A stretch of 64,000 nucleotides of DNA from Hymenobacter cellulosilyticus (GTDB taxonomy: Bacteria; Bacteroidota; Bacteroidia; Cytophagales; Hymenobacteraceae). The notes below the pieces were generated by a model. The model was not told the DNA's origin. It was given only the letters and a program-made list of their open reading frames with translations, and did not search any database. Positions within the stretch are counted from its first letter, which is position 1. Each line of letters starts with the position of its first letter. The stretch covers positions 3,152,501 to 3,216,500 of the forward strand of contig NZ_CP095046.1 in the NCBI RefSeq assembly GCF_022919215.1, given 5' to 3'. Shown here piece after piece: positions 41,462-51,608 of the stretch. The translations under genes and the position numbers were made by a program.

Positions 41462-43914
41462 ATGTTAAACACCCTGTTATTGCTCTTACTGGTAGGCTCC
41501 CAAGCGTTGCCGTACAGTTCCGATGCGCCGTCGCTAACAGTAAGTAAAGCCCCATCCTATGCGGTGGGCCCGCTGGTAGCCGGAGTTGTGCGCGACGCAG
41601 TGGGCCAGCCCTTGCCGGGAGCTCAGCTGCTGCTCGTGCGGCTGCCCGACTCAACCGTCGTAACCGGCACTCAAGCCGATGAGGAAGGTCATTACGAGCT
41701 GGCGGCCGTGTCCGCGGGCCGCTACCTGGTACGGGCTCGGGCCCTGGGCTGGCAGCCAGCCGAAAGCCTGCCTTTCACCCTCTCAGAGGGGCAACAAACT
41801 GTAATGCTGCCACCCCTGCGGCTGCAGGCCGAAACCAAAGCCCTGCGCGAAGTAACCGTAACCGGCCAGCAGCAAGCCACCGAGCTAGTCGACGGCAAGT
41901 TGGTCTACAACCTGGACCAGCAGGTATCGACGGCGGGCAGTACGGCCCTGGAGGTGCTGCGGCGGGCGCCCGGCGTGAGTGTCTCGCAAAACGACGAGAT
42001 TCTGCTCCGCGGCAATGCCAACGTAAACGTCATGCTCGACGGCAAGCTGACTTACCTTTCACCCCAGCAGCTAAGCACCTACCTCAAAAGCACACCCGCC
42101 AGCAACTTGGCTCGCATTGAAGTGCTGCTCACGCCCGACTCCCGCTACGACGCCTCTGGCAACGCGGGCATCATCAACATCATCACCAAAAAGAGCACGC
42201 GCCGGGGCTATGCCTGAACCTGACGGCTGGTGGGGGAGGAGGCTACTACCCCCAAACGGCGGAAAGCCTGATTGGCAACGTGAAAACCGGCCGCGTAAAT
42301 GTGTTTGGCAACTACGCCTACACCTATCGCCATTCCTACCTCAACCGGACCAGCTTCCGGGTGCTGGGCACCGGCGACGCGGCCACGACCTTTGACCGCC
42401 GCTCCCGCGACCCGGAAATTACCCGGGGCCACAGCTACAAGGCCGGCTTGGATGTGGACCTGATGCCCCGCCAAACGCTGGGCTTCGTCTACAGCGGCTT
42501 CCACAACCGCTGGCAGCGCGACGGGCAGGGGCCAACCCGCATCCGCCGGGCAGGAAGTGGCCAGGAGGATGTGCTGCGTAATCACAATATCACGGACGAG
42601 CCGGCCCATCAAAACCTGTTCAACCTCAACTACAAAGCTACCCTCGATACGCTGGGTCGGCTGCTCACGGCCGACGCCGACTACGCCCGCTACGCCAGCA
42701 CCTCCGACGGCTTCCTGGCCAACCAGCGCTTCAATTCCTCCGGTCAACCCACTGAGCCTTATCAGCAGCTCAACTTCGTGCAGCCCACCGATATCACCAT
42801 TCGCTCCCTCAAAGCGGACCTAATCTGGCCGGTGGCATCTGTGAAGCTGGCGGGCGGGCTGAAGTACTCGGCTGTGCGGGCCGATAATGACTTTCGCTAC
42901 GACTCTCTGCGCAACGGGAGCCGGGTGTTTTCGCCGGTACTCAGCAACCATTTCGTGTACCAGGAGCGCATTTACGCCGCCTACCTCACGGCGGGCCGTC
43001 AACTGGGTAGCCTGAGTCTGGATGCGGGCTTGCGGGTGGAGCGCACCCGCTCGGAGGGCAACTCTCTGAACCTGCAACAGGTAACTGAGCGCGACTACAC
43101 CAATCTGTTTCCTTACCTGTCGGTGGGCCGCAAGCTGGGTGAGAACCACGCCCTGAACGTGTCGGCCACGCGGCGCATCAACCGGCCCCAGTACGGGGCT
43201 CTGAACCCGGCGCGGTTCTTCTTCGACCGGTATTCCTACCACGAGGGCAACCCCTATTTGCAGCCCGAAACGTCCTGGAACTACGCGGCCGCTTATACCT
43301 ATCGGAATGACTACTCATTCACCCTGAGCCATACCCGCGTGAGCCGGGCCATTGCGCAGTTTGCCCGCCAGAATGAGCAGACCGCCGAAATTGTGCTGCG
43401 CGACTACAACTACGCCAGCCGCGAGGACTACGATCTGCTGATGGTCGTACCCGTAAAGCTGGCCGCGTTCTGGACGGTGCAAAATACGGTGGACGTGCGT
43501 TACCAGCGCCTGCGTTTCCGGCCCGAGGAAAACGTGGTATTTAGCCCAAGCCGGCTGTCGGTAGATCTGTCGGTTATCCAAACCCTGCAGTTGCCCGGCA
43601 AGCTCACATTGGATGTGTCGACGTTCTATCAGTCGCCGATGCTCAACGGTAGCTACCTGCTGCGACGCTACTTTGGCGTGCAAACTGGCCTCAAAAAGTC
43701 CTTTTTTAAGGAAAAGCTGGATGTGAAGCTGGCCGTGGTCGACCTGTTTCACACCGACCACTACTGGGGCTACTCCATCTATGAGCCCATCAACATTCGC
43801 TACGACCACACTGGCGACACCCGCCGCGCGAATCTAAGTGTTACCTACCGCCTGGGTGGTAAGCTCAGCGCGGGCCAGAATCGGCGCCTAGAAGAAGCCG
43901 GCCGCATCCGCTAA
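41462..43914 (+). CDS. TonB-dependent receptor-like outer membrane beta-barrel protein
   Basis: Two frames join into an 817-aa protein if one base is added near 42212. It has a signal peptide, a carboxypeptidase regulatory-like domain (VVRDAVGQPLPGAQLLLVR) and a plug with LEVLRRAPGVSVSQNDEILL and SGNAGIINIITKK. The barrel is of the outer-membrane beta-barrel family 3 type. Together with the receptor at 34112 it gives the operon two different outer-membrane transport proteins. Ligand unknown; a metal chelate or peptide is inferred from context. Confidence 0.82.
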
Positions 43915-43956
43915 TCAGTCTCACAATCCTATCCGGTAGCTTTCTATCCTTCGTGT

Positions 43957-44409
43957 ATGAGTATCTCATCTGCTCCATCTACGGTGGGTGCCACGTCTGT
44001 CGAGTTCGTGCGCCTTACGCTCCACCGCCATACGCTACGCTCCACGGCCATACGCCAGGCCGTCTTAACCATGCTGCTGGAATCCTCCTATGCGCTATCG
44101 GGCAGCGAGATTGAGAAACAGATTGTGCCATGCACCGACCGTATCACCCTGTATCGCACGCTGCGCATATTCGAAGAGAAAGGCTTGGTTCATCGGGTTA
44201 TTGACCATTGCGACATTGTTCGCTACGCCGCTTCTAGCCCAGCTCCAGCCCCGGCGCACGTGCATTTCAAGTGCACAACCTGCCGGCGGCTGTATTGCCT
44301 GCACGAAGTAATTGTACCCCCGGTAGAACTGCCTGCTCTGTACCATACATCGTCGAGTGATTATCTGCTCTCCGGCGTGTGTGCCACCTGTCATCCCCAA
44401 GAAAAGTAA
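43957..44409 (+). CDS. Fur/Zur family metal-dependent repressor (second copy)
   Basis: A 150-aa paralogue of the regulator at 29774. It has the recognition segment TDRITLYRTLRIFEEKGLVH, HVHFKCTTCRRLYC and a C-terminal CATC, the structural zinc ligands. It lies 42 bases after the second receptor gene with no clear promoter in between, so it is probably the last gene of the operator-2 operon. That would place it under feedback control. The metal is not proven; zinc fits the neighbouring genes best. Confidence 0.88.
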   Translation: MSISSAPSTVGATSVEFVRLTLHRHTLRSTAIRQAVLTMLLESSYALSGSEIEKQIVPCTDRITLYRTLRIFEEKGLVHRVIDHCDIVRYAASSPAPAPAHVHFKCTTCRRLYCLHEVIVPPVELPALYHTSSSDYLLSGVCATCHPQEK

Positions 44410-44655
44410 GCCCTAACAACTGTACTTACAACATAGTAAGGGGGTAGGGCAGGCCAACGGCTTGTCGCATGGCATGGCAAGCTCTTGGCCACTACCGATG
44501 CACTGATACAGGGACACTCTGGAGTTGATTATATTTCGCGGGGCCCAATGTTTTGTCATTCAGAGGAAAACCGTATCAGGTTGGGTGGATGCTCAATGAC
44601 TTTTGCCTGGCAGTAGGTACCGACATTGGGTAAGTACCTATCATGACAATAAATG

Positions 44656-44721
44656 AAAAGTAAGCGAGGGGTTCCTTATTTGCAACATTGTTGCAAATAA
44701 GGAACCCCTCGCTTACTTTTG
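44656..44721 (+). promoter_or_regulatory. Operator 3 and promoter of the merC-like gene
   Basis: A perfect inverted repeat with 31-base arms (44656-44686 and 44690-44720) and a 3-base centre, with the core TGCAACATTGTTGCA at 44681-44695. The TTG at 44691 is followed after 20 bases by TACTTTTG (44714-44721), a perfect -7 element within the right arm. The start codon at 44726 is only 4 bases further on, so the mRNA is probably leaderless. Confidence 0.78.
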
Positions 44722-44725
44722 CCGA

Positions 44726-45097
44726 ATGAAAAACCATGTACCCCGCATACTAGCCGATTACGGCGGCATACTGAATGCTGGTCTATGCCTGGTGCACTGT
44801 GCAATAGGTCCTCTACTCTTGACCTGGTGGACTGGCACGCGGGGTACAGAACCAGCTCCCTACTGGGATTCCTTGTTCCTGTTGAGCAGCGGCGTGCTAG
44901 TTGCCGTAGCTGCGTGGCGTTTGTCTTCGTGGCGGCTTCGGGTAGCCTTATGGGCATTTTTCAGTCTGTTTGCCGTCACTGTTCTGCTGGCAGAGCGCTG
45001 GCCTGAGTTGGAGATAATACAGTATGCGGCTTCTTTGGGGCTTCTAACTACCCATTTATTGAACCTGCGCTATTGTCGTCGCTGTGCTATGCAGTGA
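44726..45097 (+). CDS. MerC-like membrane protein
   Basis: This 123-aa protein has four predicted membrane helices and the MerC pattern of an early Cys-containing helix (GGILNAGLCLVHCAIGPLLL) plus a C-terminal Cys motif (RYCRRCAMQ). MerC proteins move mercury; in Bacteroidota relatives are often found beside zinc regulators, and import of a divalent metal is the likely role. The gene is directly controlled by operator 3 and has almost no leader. Confidence 0.78.
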   Translation: MKNHVPRILADYGGILNAGLCLVHCAIGPLLLTWWTGTRGTEPAPYWDSLFLLSSGVLVAVAAWRLSSWRLRVALWAFFSLFAVTVLLAERWPELEIIQYAASLGLLTTHLLNLRYCRRCAMQ

Positions 45098-45395
45098 TTC
45101 TATCCTTCCTTTCCTTGGCTCTGCTCAGCGTAAGGATCTTGAGTTGATTAGAAGCCAAGGGAAAGGGTAGTCAGCTGGTTTATTGTTTGCTGGGTTAGCC
45201 GTCTTTATTCTTTTTCTCACTGCTAAACGCCTTTGTATGCCATGGCAACGTATCTGCAAGAGTGCAGCAGAGCAGTGTTCTTACTGGCTGGACATTGAAT
45301 AGATCGGTGGCAATTAGGTCATGCGAGTCCGTGCTAGCCGAGCTTGTGGGCTTGATAGGAGTAGCGTGTCTTCTAGAGCTTGCCCCATCAACCCT

Positions 45396-47192
45396 TTAAT
45401 TCAGCTCCCGGGCAATTGGATAGCGCAACGGATACGAGTGGCCCGGTCCAGCGTGCGCGTACAACCACGCGAGCCGCGCATCCGGGTCGGCGGCGAAAGC
45501 AGTGTCAGCACGTAGCTTCGCCTCGAATTCTGCCTTGAGCGATGGATTCGTCGCCAGCAGGCGTTCGCCCAGTGCGGCCAGTACGAAGGCGTCCGTGTTC
45601 GGCGCCGGGGACAGCAGTTCGGGAAAGAACCCCCAGGCGAGAAACGAGTCCTGGCTTTCTGGTTCCAGCAACGCGGCCGCCAGCAGCCCGTTGGGCTGAT
45701 CGGCGGGTACCCGCACGCTGCCCGCCGGCAGCATCTGCTCGCCTAACGCATGCACGAAGGTGGCTGTCATTGGCACACGTCCTTCATTGGGCTGCAACAG
45801 CTGAGGTTTGACAAGCCGCACCTGATCGAGGCGTAGCGTCCGCGCAGTCTCACTTGTTTCGAAGATGATGCCGTGCAGGCGCAGCCGGTCAATTACCTCC
45901 ACCTGGGCGGCTGGCACCCACCAGGCCTTGGGCAACCGCACCATCTCCGTGGGCTGCTGCCCGATGATAGGCATCCGGAACGTAATCGGCTGGCCTAGCC
46001 AGCGTTGCTCCAGCCGACCCGAGGCTGGCGAGCTATACAGCTCGAAGGCCACCCCCTTGAACTGCTCGATCCAGCCAATGGGCTGCGGTGCTGGCTTCCA
46101 GCGCGTGAGCAATTCCGTGGGACGGCTCGCGCGATCTTTCGCCTTGGCCGCAACAATCCATTTAGCATCCTTTGCTGCAATCTTAAGCGCGGCTTCCAGC
46201 AGCACGTAGGTGCCCAGTACGCGCTGGCGGTACGGTTTCAGCATATGGTTCTCGACCAGTACCGTCGGCACGCCAATGAAGTCGCCGTAGCCGGTCGAGT
46301 AGCGAGGCCCCTCCGGGCTGTAGCGGATGCCTTTGGTCGGCTCGCGCGTGTCGATTGGGCTGGGATACATGATGGGAATATGCCCCGCCTTTGTCAGGGC
46401 CTGCGTCACGGCCGGACCGAAGCGCCCCTGTAGCCAGTCAGCCGTTGCTCGATGGCGCGCATACCTACCCCAGCCCGCGTAGGTGAAAGTTACGTCATAC
46501 TGCATATCGAAGCCTTCGCTGACGTGGCAATCGACGTAGAGAATCGGGTCCAGTTGGCGGAGCAGCCCGATCATGGCGCGCGATTCGGGCGCATCTAATT
46601 TGCCGTAATCGCGGTTCAGGTCGATGTTGCGGGCGTTGGCATCCCGCCCCTTCTCGGCGGGCCCGCGCACATGCACGAAGTTCCACGGGCTCATTTGCTC
46701 ATGGCCGTCAATGTTGTAGATCGGCACGAATACCAGATCAACGTGGTCCAACAGGTCGTCTTTGCCGCGTAGCGCAATGTCGCGCAACAGCATCAGGCCA
46801 GCATCCTTGCCGTCGATTTCGCCGGAGTGGATGCCGGCTTGCACCAGCACGACCGGCTTGACAGCGCCACCTTTGCGTGCACGCACGTACAGCAGGTCGC
46901 GGCCTTCACCAGTGCGACCAAATGTTTGCAACGTGAGTAGGGGCGAAGCGGCCGTAAGCCGTTCCAGCCAAGACCGAACTTCGGCGTAACGCGGCGTGGT
47001 CTGGAAGTTAGCCAACTCGGCCGGCGTGATCCAGGGATCATTTGGTTTAACGATCAATCGTTCGCTTTTACCAGACCAGGGCAAGACGGGCGGCAAAGTC
47101 AGAACATCCTGCGCCATCAGGTTCGGACAAGTTAAGCCCATCAACGCCATCCCAAGCGCTATCACACGACAAACGGTATTCAGCAATATCAT
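45396..47192 (-). CDS. M14 family zinc carboxypeptidase
   Basis: A 598-aa secreted peptidase with a signal peptide ending near NLMAQ. The zinc ligands are in HSGEIDG near residue 120 and in VDCHVSEGFD. The substrate-binding RNIDLNRDY and the catalytic Glu in VENHMLKPYRQR are present, so the site looks complete. The C-terminal 200 residues are an additional domain. Operator 4 lies about 120 bases upstream. Because the enzyme uses zinc, control by a zinc repressor would be unusual unless it releases zinc or processes a metal-binding peptide. Confidence 0.88.
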   Translation of the reverse strand: MILLNTVCRVIALGMALMGLTCPNLMAQDVLTLPPVLPWSGKSERLIVKPNDPWITPAELANFQTTPRYAEVRSWLERLTAASPLLTLQTFGRTGEGRDLLYVRARKGGAVKPVVLVQAGIHSGEIDGKDAGLMLLRDIALRGKDDLLDHVDLVFVPIYNIDGHEQMSPWNFVHVRGPAEKGRDANARNIDLNRDYGKLDAPESRAMIGLLRQLDPILYVDCHVSEGFDMQYDVTFTYAGWGRYARHRATADWLQGRFGPAVTQALTKAGHIPIMYPSPIDTREPTKGIRYSPEGPRYSTGYGDFIGVPTVLVENHMLKPYRQRVLGTYVLLEAALKIAAKDAKWIVAAKAKDRASRPTELLTRWKPAPQPIGWIEQFKGVAFELYSSPASGRLEQRWLGQPITFRMPIIGQQPTEMVRLPKAWWVPAAQVEVIDRLRLHGIIFETSETARTLRLDQVRLVKPQLLQPNEGRVPMTATFVHALGEQMLPAGSVRVPADQPNGLLAAALLEPESQDSFLAWGFFPELLSPAPNTDAFVLAALGERLLATNPSLKAEFEAKLRADTAFAADPDARLAWLYAHAGPGHSYPLRYPIARELN

Positions 47193-47676
47193 CCTTCAAA
47201 CAAAGCAGAAAAGGGTACGGGCAAACACGCCTGACCAACCAGGACCTAAGGGTCATCAGCATACTCGTGAGGCTGGTCAACTGCTTGCAAAGGTAGGCAG
47301 GGTCCAGATATTTGCATCAAAGTTGCATTTGATAACCCGGGTTGCTACTTCTGCTGCACCCGTTTCTTCCAGCAGTATGAGTCCTAATTCGGACGGTATT
47401 CGGCGTTGTCAACCACGCCACAAGGACACTATTACCCCAACTACTGGTAGTCGGGCCACCCTGCAGAATCCACCATATGACGCAGCCTAGATGAGCTTCG
47501 GGAGCAAGGAGCTCCGCACTCAGGTAGAAGCAGATCAGAACGCTTCTGCCCAACAAACCGGCGAAGCTGCCAGCGTGGATGTACACATCAAAAACCTCCT
47601 TTAATTCTACAACCGGGGTAGCGGGCGTTAGGAACGGAAACGGCTGTCCATCCGGCTCAATCCTGCCGCAACCTAC
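47193..47676. other. Intergenic region holding operator 4
   Basis: Apart from the operator and promoter at 47288-47327, I see no gene or RNA in these 480 bases between the M14 gene and the AraC gene. Confidence 0.4.
47288..47327 (-). promoter_or_regulatory. Operator 4 and promoter of the M14 peptidase gene
   Basis: On the minus strand TGCAACTTTGATGCA (47313-47327) differs by one base from the shared core. A perfect -7 element TACCTTTG lies at 47288-47295. The distance from the right half-core to the -7 element is 22 bases, as at the other three sites. A TTG (47318-47320) is 22 bases before the -7 element. The leader to the ATG at 47192 is about 90 bases. Confidence 0.65.
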
Positions 47677-48599
47677 CTATGCCGGGCCGTGCGAAATGGT
47701 GGTCGAGGAACGGAAGGCGGCCGGCGTGAGGCCCGTTTTGCTTTTAAACAAGCGCGTGAAATAGTGCGGATAGTTGAATCCGAGCTGGAAGGCGGCTTCG
47801 CTGACCGTAAGCGACGTACTGAGGAGCAACTGCTTGGCCCGTTCTATCAGCGCGTGGTGCAGGTGTTGCTGGGCCGTTTGGCCGGTGAGGGCGCGGAGCA
47901 TGTCGCTCAGGTAGGCGGGCGAGACGTGCAGCGCTTCGGCAAACTGCTGCACCGTGGGCAGGGCCGGGTTGCCGGCCTGGGCAAAATGGGCCGTGAGCCG
48001 GTCCTCGAAGCGACTGAGCAGGTCGTGCTCGGCCCCGCGCCGGGTCAGGAACTGGCGGTGGTAAAACCGGTTGGCATACCCCAACAGCACCTCCAGCTGC
48101 GCCACCAGCAGGTCCTGGCTGAAGGCATCTAGGGCGTGCTCGTACTCGTGCCGCAGGCTGCCGAGCACGCCCTCGAGCAGGGCTTCTTCCTGGGCCGAGA
48201 CGTGCAGGGCCTCGTGCACCTGGTAGGAGAAAAAGCCGTAGCCGCTCATTTTCTGGCCCAGCGGATACTTGCCCAGCAGGTCGGGGTGAAATACCAGGGC
48301 CCAACCGGTCATTTCCGAAATGTCGAGGCTCGCATCGGCCTGTACGACCTGGCCGGGGCCAGAAACGTGAGCAGGCCGCCGTGGAAATCGTAGGTCTGGC
48401 GGCCGTAGTACACCGTGCCCTTCAGGCCGCGCTTGAGGGCCACGGTGTAGAGCTGCGCCACTATGGGGGCAGGGAGGGTCTGCGCAGTAATCTCAGCCAG
48501 ATTAATGAGCGTGAGCAAGGGGTGCGCCGGGTCGGGCAACCCGTAGTAGCGGGTGTATTCCGTGACGCTGTGCAGCACTTGAAAATCAGTAGCTTTCAT
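47677..48599 (-). CDS. AraC family transcriptional regulator
   Basis: One added base in the G run at 48355-48358 joins two frames into a 307-aa regulator. The N-terminal half is cupin-like (TVYYGRQTYDFHGGLLTFLAP). The C-terminal double helix-turn-helix has AEALHVSPAYLSDMLRALTG and AAFQLGFNYPHYFTRLFK. It lies 80 bases from the aldo/keto reductase gene, also on the minus strand, and may control it. Confidence 0.85.
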
Positions 48600-48679
48600 C
48601 CGGTGAAGATACGGTAGACGACGTAGCCCGGGGCCCCGCCAGGCGATTCCCTGGCCCCGGCCCCGAACCAGGCCGCCGC

Positions 48680-49666
48680 TTAGGAGGCGTAGGCCGCGCC
48701 AGTGGTGCTGCCCACGGGCAGCACCGCGTCCAGCTCGGCTACCTCCTGGGGGCTGAGCACGAGCGCGGCCGCGGCCACGTTTTGCTCCAGGTACGTGCGG
48801 CGCTTGGTCCCGGGGATGGTCACAACGCCCTGGGCCAGCACCCAGGCCAGGGCCAGCTGGGCGGCCGTCACCTGCTTGCGTGCCGCCAGCTGCTGCAGCT
48901 TCTGCACCAGCGCCAGGTTTTTCTGGAAGTTCTCGCCCTGGTAGCGCGGCAGGTTCCGGCGGATGTCGGTGGGGGCGAAGTCCTCGAATTTGGTAATCTC
49001 TCCCGACAGGAACCCGCGGCCCAGCGGCGAGTACGCCACGAATCCGATGCCCAGCTGCCGGGCGGCTTGCAGCACCCCGTCTTCCTCCACGCCCCGGTCG
49101 AAGAGCGAATACTCGGTTTGCAGGGCCGTGATGGGGTGCACGGCGTGCCCCCGGCGCAGCACGTCGGCCGGCACTTCGGACAGGCCCAGGTAGCGCACTT
49201 TGCCTTCTTCCACCAGCCGGCTCATGGCACCCACCGTGTCTTCAATGGGCGTGGCGGGGTCGAGGCGGTGCAGGTATTAGAGGTCGATGTAGTCGGTCTG
49301 CAGGTTCTGCAAGGAGCGCTCCGCAGCTTTGCGCACGTACTCGGGCCGGCCGTTGTAGCCCCAGGTGAGCTGCTCGTGGTCGTCCACCTCGAAGCCAAAT
49401 TTGGTAGCAATCGTGTACTGGTCGCGCCGGCCTGCCAGGGCTTTGGCCAGCAACCGCTCGTTGAGCAGCGGGCCGTAGAGGTCGGCTGTGTCCAGCAAGG
49501 TGACGCCCAGCTCGCGGGCCCGGTGGATGGTGGCAATGGCTTCGGCCTCGTCGGGTTGGCCGTACACGTCCGTGCCGGCCAGGGTCGTCATGCCCATGCA
49601 GCCCAGACCTTGGCTGGATACCTGCAGGCCCTGGCTGCCCAACGCTACTTGTTTGATGGTGTTCAT
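48680..49666 (-). pseudogene. Aldo/keto reductase with an in-frame stop
   Basis: The 328-codon frame is continuous except for a TAA at 49277-49279, within LQTDYIDL followed by [14 protein letters not shown], where family members have Tyr (DYIDLYYLHR). A single C-to-A change, TAC to TAA, explains it. The catalytic Asp, Tyr and Lys region is present in the first part and the NADPH-binding region in the second. Either a true nonsense mutation or a base-call error; if true, the product is truncated. It lies next to an AraC gene. Confidence 0.75.
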
Positions 49667-50419
49667 GGGAAACGAGTATCAAGGTGAAAAAAAGGGTGGG
49701 GGTAGCGCAGGGCGCCCCACACCCCTCCGCTTAGCGGTGCGAAAGCCGCTTCTGCTTTACCCCACAAAGTTCGGGAGGGTACTACGGCCCGAAACCACAC
49801 AAAACCCCGGATATCTAACACTAATCCCAGCCATGGTAGTCTGAACCGCTAGTCAGTTTGAATGCTTCTCCCAAGCCGACCCCATCCTAGCCGCCCTGCC
49901 CTTCGGCACCAAGTTCTACTTTCCTGAGAATCAGGCGGCCTAAGAGAGAAAAACCCTCTCTGCACTGGTTTGCCCTTAGCTAACAAAGCATTTGAAATTT
50001 ACCTGCTCTCAAAAGTATCAATGGCTGCTGTGCCTCAACCACCATGATGTGGTTTACGGAACAGGCACACCTATAAGCGAACAGTTGAAATTCCGAAGCG
50101 CAAGGCCAGTGCTTTACCGGGAACCCATCAATTCAAACGCTTCGGAAGAATAGCTACGCTGGAAAAGGCTACAAACGCTCCTTTCGCTATTCGGACCATT
50201 TAACCAGACTGCTCGTTTTTGAGTCTTACCGAATAGAGTGACCTGCTTTCGGGCTAACCGCGCTTCCGTAACAAAACGCTTGCCGCATCGAGTCCAATTC
50301 AGGGCGTTGAACGCCCCAGACGACTGCTGCAGTTAAATGCGCAGGGCCGTCGCACCCAGCGTGAACCCTTTCTGGTCTTAGGTAGCTTTTCTTAACTGGC
50401 CCGCGCAAAAGCTTACTGG
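49667..50419. other. Intergenic stretch, nothing recognised
   Basis: About 750 bases. Short plus-strand pieces near 49860-49945 are protein-like but have no start or continuation. No RNA, repeat or operator was seen. Confidence 0.35.
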
Positions 50420-51544
50420 CTAAAGCGGTACTCCCTGCACATTTCTGGTGTGAATGGCTTCTTCGGTGCTGGGAACCAAATAGTCGCTTAACGTGGTGAG
50501 GGCGGTGGCTTGCACTTCCTCAATAAACGGCCGCAATTCTTGGTTGTACGCTTGAAACGCTAGGTCAAAATTGCCGTGGTGTTTTTCCAATGCATCGGCC
50601 ACGGTTACGGCCCCATACAAGGCCAAGGATCCCCCCATGCCCGCTGCTGGGGACGCGCAATAGCCGGCGTCGCCCACCAACGCTACACGGCCCTTGGTCC
50701 AGGACGGCATCTTTATCTGACATAACTTATCGAAGTACGAAATGTCTGCCTGCTTAACTTCCGCCAGCAGTTCGGCGGTTCGCCAGCCGTGTCCGGAAAA
50801 GTGGTCCCGGACAATCTGCTGTTGCTGCTCGGCGTTCCGGTAGTCGTACGGGATTTCGTTTGGGGAAAAGAAACAAAAGACAATATCGGTCTTGCCGTGG
50901 TAGGCGTTCAGCATAATGAGCCGGCCCGGCGCATTGTACAATTGGGTGGTATTTTGCGGTATCAACGGGCGGTTGACGGTGGTGAGCGAAAAGTAGTGGC
51001 GCATAAAATGCGCGTAGTCGGCTTCGGGGCCGAACCACAATTGCCTGACTGCCGAATGCAACCCGTCGCAGCCGAAGACCAGGTCGAAGGTACGGGGCGC
51101 GCCCTGGTTAAAGGTCACGTGCATTGCGCTAGCGGTTTCGCGCAACGCGCTGATGCGGTTGTTGAACAGAAACTCCACCTGGTTTTGTACGGCCTCCAGT
51201 AACGCCGTCACGAGGGTGGCGCGCTCAATCTCCACGTCATCATCTGCGATGGGCACCCCCTCGTTCTGGAGCCACATCACGCCTGCCGTCACATCGTCGG
51301 CATTTTTAAAATCCCACCGCTCCAGGCGCAGTTGATGGGCTTGGAGCTGGGCAAAAATGCCCATCCGCTTCACGCTGGCCAGGGCCTCTCCCTGGATATT
51401 GAGTGCCGCCCCGCCCAGGCGAGGCCTGGGGGCTTGTTCCACCACCGTGACGTGGTAGCCTAATTTAGTCAGCCAATAAGCGGTGGCTAAGCCTGCGATG
51501 CTGGCGCCCGAGACGAGTGCTTTTTTTTCGTTTTCCGATTTCAT
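50420..51544 (-). CDS. FAD-dependent monooxygenase
   Basis: A 374-aa flavoprotein of the TetX/PHBH-like class: ALVSGASIAGLATAYWLTKL at the N-terminus (the GxGxxG-type FAD fold), FGCDGLHSAVR in the middle and VALVGDAGYCASPAAGMGGS near residue 290 for FAD phosphate binding. The start is set at ATG 51544 rather than 14 codons upstream because the dinucleotide fold begins there. Such enzymes hydroxylate aromatic compounds or inactivate antibiotics; the substrate is unknown. An AraC gene lies upstream on the same strand. Confidence 0.88.
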   Translation of the reverse strand: MKSENEKKALVSGASIAGLATAYWLTKLGYHVTVVEQAPRPRLGGAALNIQGEALASVKRMGIFAQLQAHQLRLERWDFKNADDVTAGVMWLQNEGVPIADDDVEIERATLVTALLEAVQNQVEFLFNNRISALRETASAMHVTFNQGAPRTFDLVFGCDGLHSAVRQLWFGPEADYAHFMRHYFSLTTVNRPLIPQNTTQLYNAPGRLIMLNAYHGKTDIVFCFFSPNEIPYDYRNAEQQQQIVRDHFSGHGWRTAELLAEVKQADISYFDKLCQIKMPSWTKGRVALVGDAGYCASPAAGMGGSLALYGAVTVADALEKHHGNFDLAFQAYNQELRPFIEEVQATALTTLSDYLVPSTEEAIHTRNVQGVPL

Positions 51545-51608
51545 TTTCCGATAATTTGGGGGCTGGTACAAGCCTGATTGCCCCACAAAATTCTCGGATG
51601 CGTCGGCC

